Source: Onchocerca lupi (taxonomy: Eukaryota > Nematoda > Chromadorea > Rhabditida > Onchocercidae). From it: a stretch of DNA of 64,000 nt. The translations under genes and the position numbers were made by a program. Location: NCBI GenBank assembly GCA_028564675.1, contig JAOVVO010000156.1, forward strand, positions 1 through 64,000, written 5' to 3'. Below, piece after piece: positions 37,509 through 52,100 of the stretch (position 1 is its first letter; every line of letters begins with the position of its first letter). Under the pieces are notes generated by a model. The model was not told the origin of the DNA, searched no databases, and was given only the letters and a program-made list of their open reading frames with translations.

Positions 37509-40500
37509 ATGTCAAGAAGAATGTCTTTCATAATTATACTTTTGGCTTCCGCTTATTCAGGTATTTTTGAAAATTATGATAGTGAGGAATATCTATGAGC
37601 TGGTAAGGATTTCAGTACTAATTTTGCTGCATTCGAAACGTGCTGTTGAACACAATTTACAAGTACTATTTCTCTTTTATTTGGCTTCATAACGTTCTTC
37701 GTTCAAATTTCTAGAAAAAGAAATTTTTCATAATAAGAGATGCTCCGATTCAGTGATATTACCAAACTTATTAATAAGCATTTGCTTCTAAAAATTTTAA
37801 AACTTTCCGAACAAATAATTATGCCTTTAAATAATTTTTTCAATAATAACGAACGTTCAATTTATATGTTAACAATACAGATCCCGTATTATAGCCTATG
37901 GTTGCACACCATTCGATTATGATACTATTGCGCAGAATGTGGCATTAAGATCACGCCATGCTTTTGGAGAAAATACGCTGAAATCGCAGTCAATAAGTAT
38001 CAGTAAGTAATAGCAGAAATAACTAAGATTGTGAAAGATGTTCTTCAGAACTCCAAATTTTTCCCTCACAACAGAAAAAAAAGTATCCCGTTTATTATCA
38101 TATAAAGAGGCGAAATGTATTACAGATTCAGCACGACAATTTTCAGCCTATCATTGCAGAAACAAAACTTTTTTTCCATATGCTTACCACATTATCTTCC
38201 GCATTTTTCGTTCATTTGTTGACATACGATATCAAGTTGTTAACAATATATAATTAGAGAAATGGTAGGTAATGAGATGGAAAACAGACCGATTGATGGG
38301 ACTAGTGATTTGTTTTGTTATGACTTCGATTCGAGCTGTCGATGGCATAATCTGGATAATTTGCTGACAAACGATGATTTAAATTGGTTCCGTGGTGATG
38401 GCTTATTGGATCGTAACCGCTTACAGGTTTAGATTAACTTCTGTACGCTTTTCTATTTGAGTGCTAGAAAAAGTGAACAAAACTTTTAGATGTTGAATAA
38501 ATCAGATGTTCAGATTTCAAAATTTAATTAGAAAAATTATTAAAGAGAAGGTATAAATTTCGTATAAAAATGGTACAAATTTTACAAGCATGAAAAAAGA
38601 TACAAGTAAAAAGATAAAAAAAAGGTACGAATTTAATTTCGATATTTAATTTCCTTGATGCAAAATATTTGTTTTTTTTTTTTTTTTTTTTTTTGCAAAA
38701 TTAGCCTATTTATGCACGATTTCATTGATCGAGAAGTTGATTCGTATTTTGCATTAGCGTTATTTAAGAAGTATATGTCCAGTAAATAGTAATGATAGTT
38801 AAGTCAAGAAATCCGATACATTTCATAAAGTAATTTGGGAAATTAAATTTATTACATACTAATCAATTAATATAGAATGACTCGCATAGGTATCAACAGG
38901 AACAAATGTTACACCAGATGGAACTTATGGTATTGTTGCAACAGACAAAATCAAGGCTCCGAGTTCGAAAGCGACACTGGTTAGTGATGTGATTCCCTGT
39001 CAGCTTGGACCAGGAGAATTGCGATTCATGTAAGCGCACATTTCCAGATAGATTTCAGGGAGGATTTAAAAAATGAAAAATTAAAACGGTGGCGAACATA
39101 TAGCACAGACTTCTGTACAGTTTCAGCTTCCGATAAAGATAAATTCAAAACCGGAAGAATTGTTGAAAATCAGTTAAACTTTAAGAGGAGTAAATGGTAG
39201 TGCATGAAAAGATGAAGAAATGATGACTACTTCTACTACTTTTAAAACCGAAAATAAAAGATCATGTGAAACTGAAAGTTATTCAACGACATCTAAATGG
39301 TCTGACAGTTCTGTTTTGACTGCAAATTACATTTATAATTCCAGGTACTGGATAAGTCCGGAAGTAAGGTTAACAGTATGCCTAAAACGCACTAGTCAGT
39401 CATATCCGGATTTTGACTTCTGCACTACTCCAATATGGGGGGGCAGTCCAGGACCTGCACAAATTAGCATTGCTGATCTTGGAAATCAACCATTTCAGGT
39501 TTACTTCTAACTTTGAATTAAATGATTGAAAATATTCAGATATATTGTTCACCTGTTCCATTATTGGTTCATTTGACTCCTAATGGTGCCATAACTAGGC
39601 AGAAATTCTGATTAGCTGGACTCAAATATTGAAAATTGCGCTAGAGACGAGTGAAAAAAAACAAGGGGAAATTCATCCCAGCGAAATTCTGTTGCAGAAT
39701 TTTACCTTCCAAATTCAGTCTCACTATTCCGACTTTGGTGGATTTTTTTATTTTATAAATAATTTTAATCTCGTGTCATTTTCTTTTGTCATTCATTTCT
39801 CAGAAAAATTTTCACTTTTATGTTGCAGATTCTGATACAAGCTGATAATTTCATATTTCACTCTGCTAATCTAGAAGGTGGTTTTGCCATTATTGATAAT
39901 TTAGAGTATTATGGCGATCTGTGCTCCGATGCTACATTTTTTCCGACTAATGTATCTATTGGATTTAGATTTTATTTACTGAAACTTAAATTCGGTCTTT
40001 GACTTTCATAGTAATTTTTCCGCTCACTTCAGAAGCGTTAGAAAGGAATAAGGTCTTAGCCTATTTTTAGTATGCCTTGTACTTATATTTCTATTCATTC
40101 AATTCCAATTTTAATTTTCGAGATTTAATTATTTTTTAGCAAGACCTCATCATATCGCAAGTCATGCACGATGAAAATGAATCGACAGAAAGTCCGGCCA
40201 TGGGAACAACTCTTACAGTATACAAATCAGTGTGTAATGTACTACAGTGTACTTTCAATGACGATGATGACCAATGCGGTATAGATATTTCGAATTCAGT
40301 GTGGTTTGTTGCGCGTGCTAATGTTGATAGGATTCAAATAGATAACAACATTTCCAACTCGTTTTACAGTCCAGGTAAAATAAACTATTAATTTGAAATT
40401 TTGGAAAGAAAATTTGAGTCGAAAATGATAACCAAATTTTAATTGGTACTCGAAATGTAAAAAAATTTGTAGAAACATTGTTAGATGTGTAACACAAACA

Positions 40501-41360
40501 ATTCTATAAGCTAAATACTGCTGAATTTTTTTACTTCCATAATCTTAGAAGTTACAAATTTCATTTCAAACATTGTTTCATTTTTTAATGAAAATATAAA
40601 AAAAGAAATATTTTCCAGCGAGTTCGTTTATTTATATCGCAGGACCTGTAAAAAAAGCTCGACTTTATACTACATCTTTCCAATCTATGAATGATTTCAA
40701 CTTTGCTTTCGCTTATTACAAAACTTCAAAAAACCCAAAACTTCGAGTTATCGTTAAAATGAGAGAAAAACCTGCGGAAAAAACTATCTTGACGGTATTT
40801 TATCCACTTTTTTTTTCATAAAATATTGTTTTTTAAACATGAAAATCATATAATCTACCAAAATTTATATTGTTTCCGTTTCTTACAGGCTCCAATACAG
40901 AAGAAACAGACTAAGCGGTGGTATCGAGAACTGATTTCATTACAAGCTGGGAACTACGAATACGTCAGTCTACAAATCAGTCAAATATGATTGTCAAGAT
41001 TTCTAACCAGACGTAGTTCTGCCCATCCAAGAGAAATAAATACCCATTCAAGACATATGAAAAACTAAATAAAGATCGAAGTCCTCTTTTGTAAAACCTT
41101 GTGGCAACTTGCAATGCACAATTTGTACGACATATCTCTGGCTTCCACATTGTTTAACATCTAAAGCTCAAGCAATGGTCGGATATCAGGTCCGAAAATA
41201 TTCTTAGCCTGACCTCAAGAATATTTTGTCGAAATTATTTTACTTACAGATAGCTATGGAGATTCAAAATCTGGATAATGAAGAATATATCGGTATTGGC
41301 GACTTCTTAGTGCTGGATTCACAGAGGAGACCAATGTGTTCTCAGCAAAGAAATTTTTGA
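37509..41360 (+). CDS. Secreted protein with two MAM domains
   Basis: Model of ten exons: 37509-37560, 37895-38002, 38269-38426, 38890-39029, 39345-39498, 39829-39951, 40140-40374, 40619-40794, 40889-40963 and 41250-41360; 443 residues. Exon 1 encodes a signal peptide (MSRRM then FIIILLASAYS). MAM domain 1 spans roughly 70-245 (FCYDFDSSCRW, NDDLNWFRGDG, CQLGPGELRFMYWISPEVRL, AIIDNLEYYGDLC). MAM domain 2 spans about 279-443 (VLQCTFNDDDDQCGI, LYTTSFQSMNDFNFAFAYY, GIGDFLVLD). MAM domains mediate extracellular adhesion; no membrane segment follows, so the product is probably secreted or cuticle/matrix-associated. Exons 3-10 are well supported. The exon 1/2 donor (37561 or a later GTGAGG) and the exon 2/3 acceptors are less certain. 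A readthrough of the ninth exon gives an alternative end (see findings). Confidence 0.8.
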
Positions 41361-42309
41361 TTTTCACTTTTGTATCCAATAATATAAGTTTTGTTATAAA
41401 ATGTAAGTAAAGTAATATGATTTTATAAGTCAATGAATTTTTCTAAAAATACATCGGTATGCTTCATATTCATCTTGAAAAGATATTTGACATCAAATGC
41501 ATTAATAAATAATTCTCGGAGAAATACTGCTTGAGCAAATGAATTCCTGAAGGAAATGCACATCGAGAAAATTTCTTGAGTAATGGAAATGGCAGCACAT
41601 CAGACCTTCTTTGATTTTCTTAAAAAATAGCCTGGTTGTTTTTGCATATTCATAACGATATAATTTTTAAATGATATCAAGCGAAGAGAATAATTAATAA
41701 TTTGCTAGTCATAACTTAATCACTCGAATCATAAATCTGTATTCATACAGTAATACTAATACAATATCTTTAAAAGACGATCTTTTTCCATATCTAGTTG
41801 CAAAATGTACAAACTTAGCAAAAGAGATATAAAATTAAAAAAATAACCGAGTAGAAGAAACCACATAATAAAGCTGAACAGATTTTACAATTCTCAAACT
41901 AATTGTGAATATGAATGATGATGCTATATTTTGCTGTAATGATATTAGTGTATGATAGCAACAAATCATTATACAAGGAAAACATTATATCAGATGCAGT
42001 GTAATACAAGAAACAAGCTCATTAAAAACAACTACAAATTTGAGCTTGATAAGAAGGCTATAAAATTAAAGTTACGATTGGTTTTTCATGAAATTGGTAT
42101 TCCAGTAACATTAAGAACAATGCAGTGAGATCAGAGGTCCGATGACTCGATGACTGAACTATCGGAAGAAGAATGGAATATTTCAAACTATGTGATATGC
42201 AGTAGGATCCAAAAAGTTAATGCAATATAAATTATCTAATGAATCAATGAAGATTGGTCTTGAAGAAATGCGACTATAAGCATAGTGGCAGAGGAACATT
42301 TTTCAAAAA
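41361..42309. other. Intergenic between MAM gene and ect-2 (tail to tail)
   Basis: Contains the 3' ends of two convergent genes. No additional gene or RNA is evident. Confidence 0.5.
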
Positions 42310-45300
42310 TCATTCCTTAATAGAATGGGAAAAAATGGAATCACGACGTCCAAGTGAGGGTAGAAATGTAGAAGCAGAAAGCATCTGTCGAAAACCACGA
42401 GTCGGTACAGTGAAACCAGCCGTACGTGTTCTTCCACTAGGTGAAGTTCTTTCAAAACTTTCATCAATTGGATGAAGATTACTGCGAGAATGCAATCGTG
42501 ACAATGTATTCGATATGCCCAAATGAACAGTAGATATCGCACGCCTCAATTGACTTTGCGGTCGAACATGAGGCGTTCCTAACGCTTGATATCCGCTAAA
42601 TGGATTTCGAACTCTGAAAAAAGAACAGGCTTACGCATAGCTATGCAATGAATTGATAATTTTACTCAAGCATGAATAGGCAAAGCTATTGCAATACTTT
42701 CTACATGTAGAATTCCAGTGAAAAATTATGCTTACAAAAGCAAAATAAAACCAAATCGTAAAATGCGATCTTTTCTTGTCCTACGTTAATTATAAAATTC
42801 ATGCTTCTTGGCAATCATATTAAACAGTTAGTTTCTTCAATACTTTTGTTATATGTATGTAAATTTTCAATCTGAAAAATTGCTTACGCGTAACTTAATG
42901 CCTTCTTGATAGTGACTACAGTTTCCTTGACACCCAACAATGCGGGATCTTTGTCGAAGTCCACTTTTTCCACCAGCGTATTCCTTCCCACTAGTTTATA
43001 CACCTGCGATTAAATCATGAAGAATCAATTAATACAATAAATAACTTCGCATTTGAATTATTATCAAACAAGTAAAGGAAGACAATGTTGAAAATTAAAA
43101 AGTCGAAATCTAAATAAGAAAAAGAGTTTGCCTGATCTGCAACTTCACGTAAGAACTTTTCCAATTCTCCTTCTTGATTTTCTAAGCATTGTGCCACCCA
43201 AAAATCTTCACCTTGACTAACTCGGAAAGAAAGAACGAATACACCATTTACATCTAAACTTTTTTAGTTTTACAGAATTTACGAAAATTGACTTATCCGA
43301 ATTTAATATAGGATGATAAAATATAAATCAAAAGGTCATTCCAATTTCTAATTATATTTTATGGAAAGACTGGACATTTACCAGCGTGTGCAAGCCTTTG
43401 TATTCTACGAATTGAAGCAAGCATATACTGTTGATGATGTTTATATTTTTTCTTGCCGTGTCGCATTACAGAAAAGGACAACTGTTTAGTAAGAGAATAA
43501 TTTGAAAAACTGCGTCGTGTTGGCGTGCCGCCATCTTCATTTCCCGTCCGTACCTTAAGAGAATACAAATTGTGTTACTTTTCTGTTTCAAATTAATTTG
43601 AAATTGTACTTTTTAGTTCTGAAAATAAAATTTTTGCTGTTAGTAACTTTTACGAAATTTCTGATGAATCTATGTCTTGAGAATTACCTTTACAATTTCT
43701 ATTAAATCATTAAACAAAAATATGGACATTTGCTTGTTCCGAGTTTTGGCCCATTCATCCTCACCTCCCAACGACAAAACATGCAGTTCAGTTTTTAATG
43801 TTCGGGCGCTTGATAATATATCAGCCTGAAACCATTCCAGCACTCTCATAATTCCTAACTGCAGCATTAGCTTGAACTTTGTGAGATATATATATATAAA
43901 TGCTCCAAAAAAAAAGAAAAAAAATACTCGCACAAGCAAATTCTATCGAATTTCTCACAAATCTGAGCGATATGCTTTTAAGTTGTATTAAAATGACACG
44001 GTATTTCACCGGCAATCTGATGATTACATCAACAACAGATTTTTTGAAAGATCTCATGAAAAACTTTTTCTGATTTAGATATGCCTCATTCCCTCTTCTT
44101 TAAATGAAACCCGAAATCTCTGATTTACTTCTGAAATCACTCTGATGATAACTTACAGGACATCGTTCAATTTCACTAGATAATTTGAAAATCATTGCAT
44201 AAGAATCAGTCTGCCTGCGAGATTCATTCGCTTCTCTGCAAAAAAAGAAAATATGGCCTTTTCAAAATTACTTATATGGAAGCAAAAAAAAATTTCATCT
44301 ATAACGAGAAATAATTCCAACGAATCAAATATTACGTAAGAGCTGCCTCTATGGCTCGTTTCGCTTTAATCAAGTAGGCATTATCCGGATTTTTACGATC
44401 TGTCTTTTCCAAAATAGCTGCAAGATAACAACACTTTATTTAATTGAGAAAAAATTTATAAGAATTAGAAAGCGAATTCTGGAAACAAAAAACAAAGAAT
44501 TAGAAAAAAATTTCCTAGTTCTTTCCTAATCACAGCAACATATATTTCACAAGCAAATAAATACAGAACAGATATACCTTTTAGAAGTAAGACTACTGAA
44601 TGTAAGCGCTGCACTGGCCGTACTAATAAATCGGGTAAACTGTTCCGTTGACATTCAATGCGACTTTCCGCAGCCTCAAAATTCAAATTTCAAGAATCAG
44701 CTAAAATGCTCGATTAATAATGAAAAATAAAACTTTCTTTTTCGTATAAATATGTACAACTTATTTGTATTTCATGATGTTGTATGATTTTAACTCAAAC
44801 AAATATTAAAAAGCATTTGTTGTGAACTTCGGTATTACTTTCAAAAAAGCATGGAATTTTGGTTTAGTCTGATCGCATTCGTTCAATGTCTGAATAGCTG
44901 TATCATAATTATTGATAAATGCTTTATATATCGGTGTCAATTCAGCAGCATGATCCAGCCAGACCTATGAAGAGAGATACAGGTCTACAAACAATAAAAA
45001 AAGGTTTAGCAAAAATATTCGAAAAACTAGTTCAGATTATCTTATTACTGACTGCTATATTTGTTCATAATACTGCATGAAATAACTTTACTGATAAGGA
45101 TTAATGAAAGACGATGAAGAGAATTAGAGAGATATTTGGCCATAAAATATATGTTTCTCTGCTAGATTATCCAGACTGATGACAGATCAATCCAAAATTA
45201 TAAGGGATTTAATAGATTAAAAAGAAATCAAACTTTTCCAATCAAGCGTTCATTCATCCAATGCATTATATAGCTTTGAAGAGTGCGACAAATATTTTCG

Positions 45301-48300
45301 TGAACATCGATTAATGGAGGGATTTTAGCGAATATTTGACTTATTTCAGCTTTTGTGAGAAGACCACTATCTATGTTCGATAACTGTGCTTCAAGTGGTT
45401 CTTTGAACACCTGCAATTTTAAGCAATTTAAAATACTTCAAAAAAATAAAATTCTAATCAAGAGAAGAATCAGCAAAAGTGTAAAAAAAGAAAGTTAATT
45501 CAAGAGAGGGAATTTGGAAGAAACGATCGGGAAAATGCAAACATATAATGTTAATCAAACCTATAAGCAATATCCATTTGAATTCGTACAAATAACTACC
45601 AAAATCTTTAAGCTTGATAAAGAACATGGAGATGTAATTATATCCATAATATACCATTATTCCGCAATATGATTTTTGTTTTTAGTAAGTAAATAATTTA
45701 TGAAAATTTTCTCTAAATCAGATACGACTAATATTTGTATGAAAAATGACAAATTCATGGGTTCCCTTTTTTGCATGTCATTGCAATAACAGCAAGGATA
45801 AATACCTGTACAACAATTTTCAATGCTCTCAAATAATTTTCCTCAGTCTCGAGCATTTCTTTACATACAGCATATCTTTTATCGAGTCTTCGCGGAGAAT
45901 TATTTAATATTTCAAGATCATCCGTTGACAATAAATGCTCCGAGTAATCTGAAACTAGTAAGAACTTAGGTATTTGTTAATTCTCTACCAATAAATGAGT
46001 CCCAGCAACACCAATAATTATTATTATCTAAAGGAATACTCCTGATACATAATAGATACATATCAGAGAAGTATGGAACAAAAGATGTATCATACAATCA
46101 CCAACCACACTGAACCAGGTTCAAAATAGAGTTATATCACCGTTCTACATTTCAAGAAATCAAAGTTCAGCAAACAGCAACGATTAACCTGGCAATGCTG
46201 AACAATTGCTGCTATCAAGAACTTCCATAGATGATCTACAAAAATATTTTTTAATTATGATTCATTATATTAAATAGCCGAACTATCAACTGGAAAAAAA
46301 AATCCTAGTAATAAAAGATAAAATAAATGCTTACTTGGATACAGATTTGCTAGCAGCTCGACTTGCTAATTCAGCAGTATTTGGTGAGAGGATAAAGTTG
46401 TGCTTTGTCCGCTGACCTTTCCATTTATAGATAGTTTCATTGGCACAACAGTTCAACTGCACAGAGATCCAGAACCACTAGAAATAGTATAATTCCGCGT
46501 AATAATAATCCTTCTCATTCGTAACAAATTAAAATAGATAAATTTTGAAGACATACTTCTCCGGAAACTAGATGTTGCTTTGGATCGCATCCTTCAACTT
46601 TAGCATCCAACGATGTGGAAACCACGATATGAGTTGCCTGCTTCTGATTTGCAGCTACTTTTCCTTCTAAAAAATAAATACAAAAAAAAAAAACTCTGAT
46701 AAGTTCTGTCATGAAAAACTCAAATATTTTTTGGAACCTCTCACATAAATGCACTTGGAATGTAAATACATAAATTCTGGCAAATTTTACTCTATTTTTC
46801 ATTTTGTTTTTTGATTACCTGAGTTAAACTATAATACATACCATATAACAAGTAATAACTTGGTTTTATTTTATTCCATTTTTTCTTTTAATTTACCCTT
46901 TTTAAATGTTCAAACTTTCAGAAAAAGATCAGACTAACAAGCTTGAATAATAGAATTTTAAAGAGGATATATGGCACAAACATATGTGTAATACATACTA
47001 TGTAACAAGTGCTCCATCCAAAAAACTTATGACGTATTAATAAAAAGTTGCGAAAAGAAAGCAGAGAAAGGTAGTTTTAATGCGACCAAAAAAACATACT
47101 ATTTTCTATAGTTTTCTCCTTCATTTCGGTTAAATCTTTCTCATCGTAAGCAACAAACCATAATGATAATCCGCAAAATGGTTCAACCATATATCGATTC
47201 ATCTGCAAAAGTTCAAAATTTCTAAAATTAAAAATAAAGTTCAAATATTCCATCTATCAATTTTTGGATAAATAAAGGAAAAAAGTTCTGATAAACAAAT
47301 TAACGAACAAAATCAGTGGCGGTAACACTGATTTGTATAGAATCTCTGGCAGCCCATGCAGCCCGCAACCAATCTAAATGCATTACACGACATCCAATTG
47401 ACACTGCCATCTGTAATAATACAATTTGATATTTATAATTTGTTTCATTCTCAAAAACATATCAGTTCCACTCAGAAATATATTATCAAAGCACTTACTT
47501 TCACCTATTAAATTTTTGGAATTAATGAGAAAAAAATACCCTATATGTTTTGCCTCTAGCAATATCAGTGATTAGATGGGTAGTAGAAGCAGAAAATATT
47601 CGCTGGGCGCTACCGCCCATGAAATGTACAAGATCGACAGCTTCTCGACAATTTTTGGTAGAAAGTCCCGATAGAGCAATTCGTACACCAAACATACTGT
47701 CTGTATAAAGTGGACGATTTGGGCGAGGTACCAATAAGGGCTGAAATATGAAGCCTCCTATACATGAAGAAATAAAAAAAGCATGGACAATGAGAAAAAA
47801 ATTTTTTTCTTTTTAGAATCAATCTACAACACATGAAATTTTCTCAAAAATATTTGTTAATATATATGAAAATAATTTTTTTTTTATCAATTTCCTATAT
47901 TTCAAAAATGAAAAAACTTCAACAAGCATTTTCTGTTGGTTTTATTGTCATAAAAAAAGATTTAAAACTGTTTCTAAATCAGATCGTCATAAAATAAGCA
48001 ACTACTTTAAAGTATTATCAATCAAGTAATTAATTAATAGCACCTTGCCATCTACGGCTCGTTTTCGGATAAGTGCTGGGCCAATAATTGGTTTCTGACA
48101 GGAATTAAGATATTTGAACCAACGACAATCAATGAATTCACTGCACAAAAAAGTGATATCAGCGTCCTCTGTGAACTCATAGCCATCTTCGCTTTCTAAC
48201 AGTTCAATACCAAAGTGATTCTACAAAAATGATCTAAAATTAGATGAAACAACCAATGCAGAGCAAATCTAGAAATATTACGACAAAAAAGAACCAAATG

Positions 48301-49135
48301 AAACTATAAAAAATTAACTTGAAAAAAGCAAGATAATAAAGTGAAACCAGTATGTTAACTGACAAAGTGAATGTTTCTATTACCTTTAATAAATCTGTAA
48401 CTTCTGTATTACTTCTAGCAATTCCCACAACGCAAATTCGATTCACTCTTCTAACTTGTGACGCCGACCGAGCAACTGATTTTTCTCCTATAAAGATTTC
48501 TGTTCGATTTTTACTCTTACCAATAGAAAATGCAATATCATTAGCTTGCATCTCGCGACTTAACAAATACAATAATTATTTGATTATTTAATGAGTAGTT
48601 ATGCTATGTTCATATAATCATATGCAAAAACATGAGCAATTTGAATACGGTTCATGGTAAAGCTGCATTCAATATAGATTTCCTCGTCCTAGCCGGTTAG
48701 TATGCAGTAATGTAGGCTCATAATTCAATAATGATAGATTCCTTTTAATGTAGATTTTAACTTTTAGCGGTCACTAACGAAAGACATAGTAATCTATTAG
48801 CAAAACTTGTAGTAACCCTTCAAATATTCACAATTATTTATTCATTCTTCATTTATTTGCTCAATTGACTCATTCATCCACTGATTCATTTGCTTATTTA
48901 TGTTTCAATTATATTATATGTCACACTGAAGATTGTAACTCATATTAAAACAAAAATTTTGAGTTAACTTCAAGTATTTTTTCTTGAATTTGACTTGAAT
49001 TCTAGTCATAAAAGCTCACTTCGAGAGACTTGCAATAATCAATAACTAATTACCGATTGTAAAACTTTCTGTTACTTCTAAACTGAGAAGGCTTGCAGCA
49101 ACTTCCGAGCTAAGAACACTTCCTTCGCCATCCAT
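42310..49135 (-). CDS. ect-2: ECT-2 / ECT2 / Pebble Rho guanine nucleotide exchange factor
   Basis: Activates RhoA at the cell equator in cytokinesis. Exons (upper-lower): 49135-49054 (probable first), about 48551-48384, 48220-48044, 47740-47540, 47410-47309, 47202-47100, 46666-46557, 46477-46335, 46235-46189, 45948-45806, 45410-45234, 44964-44839, 44674-44578, 44417-44336, 44235-44157, 43825-43688, 43553-43382, 43253-43132, 43003-42888, 42613-42310. About 870-900 residues, as in human ECT2. N-terminal region: tandem BRCT repeats (LVPRPNRPLYTDSMFGVRIA, DLVHFMGGSAQRI, HLVSGEWFWISVQ). DH domain: ETEENYLRALKIVVQ, PKFHAFLK, DLLVRPVQRLHSVVLLLK. PH domain: MSIFLFNDLIEIVK. C-terminal tail: QLRRAISTVHLG and basic Ser-rich sequence. 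One intron appears to start with GC (43131). The join of the first two exons is not phase-consistent, so the 5' end is uncertain. Confidence 0.95.
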
Positions 49136-52100
49136 CGACGGTCATCCACTCAAATAAATTCGATCAAAAAAAAAAAGCTGACTATCCACTTCCGCAAATA
49201 CTTCTGCAAATAACAAATTTTCATAAATCTAGGTTAATAAAAAAAAAGCGCTATTGCTGCTTTTATTTTGACTTTTCCAAAAGCTAAAATCATCGAACAA
49301 ACTGGAAAGATATAAATGCGCAAATATAATAATGCGCCTCTGCAGTGCAAACTAATTAGTCAGCAGTCCATGCTTCGGCACTGTCCAGTGGAAGCATTTT
49401 CCTTCTAGCATAGTCAGAACGTTATTCTCCTTGAATATCTCATGAAAATATATCAAATCATCTTCTCCTCGCATTCCCAAAAAATTCTCAAATAAAATCG
49501 CAAATAATACTTGAACAACCACACTTTTTAAGCAATAAATTTAAATTTGAAATGTCAGGTTTTCGTGGCGATACCCACCCTTTATAATACGATCTGAAAT
49601 TTTGCTTCATCATTTAATGTGTTTGAAAGTATTTCAAATTTTTGGGAATTATCTTTCGGTTCTCGCATCTTGAACTGGTCCCTTTTTTAGACAAAAAGAC
49701 AGATATGTGAATAAATGGATGCAAGATTCCATTTAGTTAGAGTCTCCTGCAAATTATCTGATTTGCTTCATTTCATGACAATGTTTTCACTCTTCCGGAA
49801 TTCTTTCATAATCAAGTAGAGAAACTGTGGAGATAAAAAGTTGAAAAAGTTCTGAAGATAAGATAAATCGCGAATGGTACTTATCTACCTCCCATCACTC
49901 CCCTTATTCCAATCGTCAGGTCTTCGTGACAAGACTGACTCTTCGTAATTATCAGTGGTAATGGAGAAGATACGATATGAGATCAGGTTGCAATTGATAA
50001 ATGTTGAATTTTGGTCGGTACCATAAAATTTGCATGCTGGGCTTATCCCTCTCTTAGGCTGCTAGAAAGGAATTATCTGTGTCATTGTATGAGGAATAGA
50101 TCAGAATCACATGCTTCATTCCCAGGAATTTTCAGTCTGAATCTCTTTGCTATTTTTAGTTGCATTAACTAAGTTTTGTTTCTTGCAAATTTGCTTCATT
50201 GTTTCTTGAATTTTTATTTCAAAGCAAGTTTTATGCGGCACTCAGTTAATATATTCATCATAATGCCTTTATTTTTAATACAAATAGAATATAATGAAAA
50301 TTATGAATAATAAGACAGAGTACAACCAGGTTATTTCTTTGAATGATAGGTACAATAATAGGATTAAACATGAAAATCAATTATGAAAGTAAATTCCAAC
50401 ATAAAAACTTGATATTATCAAAAATCGATCTAATATTCCAAAAAAAAATTATATGGATCATCTGCATTTATAGCTCATTTTATGGATTCCGATTTATTCC
50501 AAATAATTTCTTCAAATTTACGGAAATATTAAATCCAATTGCAGAAATAAGTCTCTTCGTCTCTTATGTCAATGCTTTCATTAAGGCAAAATGTCTTCAT
50601 TACATATTTAATCAAGGACGCAGAATTGAAGATGTAGTTCTTTAAATTTCTAAGACAAACTTTAATGATTAGACATAAATTGAAGAAAGTCGCAATTTTG
50701 ACTACAAAAGCGCACATGAATACAAAACAGTGAAGAGTAGAGATCAAACATGCAAATTCATATTGACTGCAACGATATAGAAAAATGAACAATAACATCT
50801 CTTTTGAAATACGATAATTTTAGAAATTTCAGAATACAGAAATTTAAATGTTGCGCCGCAAATCAAAAAATTATATTTAAACCTTTAATCACAATATTTG
50901 TGATTTGTTTAATTTTATTTATCTGCTATTAAGAATTTGAAATTTTTTAGAGTCCATTTTCTGAGAAATCTAGATCCAGTCTATGATTCCCATTCCAACA
51001 AGTGATTTAAATAATCATTAATAATCAAAGTTAGATATCACAATATAATAATCCCAAAATAGATAGTGATTATAAATTTCAAGATCTTAATGACAAACTT
51101 TGAATTTGTGTTTCAAAAAAATTTTTGCAGATTTTACATTCGAATTGTTGGTGATTTGCTTTATGATTTTCTTTTCTCATTGAAATTTGTTGTTTCCCGC
51201 CGAATCTTATGGCAATTTTATTATCAACAATTTTTTGAATGATTAAATTTCTTTCGGAAACTTCTATTACCATAGATGATGTAGAATTTTTCTCACATAT
51301 TAACTGCATATATTCATTATCTTTACACAAAATCAAGCTAGAAATCAGAAAGAAATTGCTATATGAATTATTAAACATTTGAACTAACAATGATTTCTAG
51401 AAATTAGAAAGAAACTGCTGCAGTGAATTATTGAATATTTGAACTACTAATGATTTTTGCTATATTTTTTGTCATATCCAAACATGATTGTCTTTTGACA
51501 GAATCATTTTTCTTTCGCTGCTGTTTCTTTAATGTTCTGACACACTAATCTTTTTTCTTTCAAATTCCAAATGATAAACAGCTCAATATCTCGTTTAATA
51601 AATGCGTGGTGATCATTTCCATAGCTATCATAAAGCAACTTTTTAATGATTCTAAGTTTTTAATGGGTAAATATGACTGAAATAATAAATTTAATCCAAT
51701 CCTGTCTATTTTTTCAATTAAAATCTTTGAAATGAAAAGTTTCTAAAAGAGTTGCAATAATTATACAATTATACGAAATCAAACAGAATGCACTTCGTGC
51801 TTATGTCAAATACAATGTCCAAACATTATCATAGGCTAATTACTAATCATTCCTAATAAAAGTCATTAAATTTTAGTCTAAAAAATCCTTCCAAGAAATC
51901 AGACTATTTAAATTAGAATTGCTTCCTGTCATTATAATCAAAAATTTGGCATGCTTTTGAGCTAACAACTAATAAATGTTTACTTGAAAGACTACAAAAT
52001 ATTTTGCAAATATATTTCTAAATAACTCATCAGAGGAACGAAAAAAAAAAGACGGAGATAAGGAGTATCAAAGAAGGCAGAAAAACATAAAAGTGAAGAG

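Noticed and set aside
48352..48591. 79-residue plus-strand frame
   Set aside because: It is antisense to the second ect-2 exon, which has clear family support.
50343..50645. 100-residue plus-strand open frame with hydrophobic stretches
   Set aside because: Ile/Phe/Lys-rich, no supporting exons or motifs in a long intergenic interval.
51079..51390. Minus-strand frame containing FECKICKNFF, like half a C2H2 zinc finger
   Set aside because: The His pair is absent, the frame does not start with ATG, and no neighbouring exon supports it.
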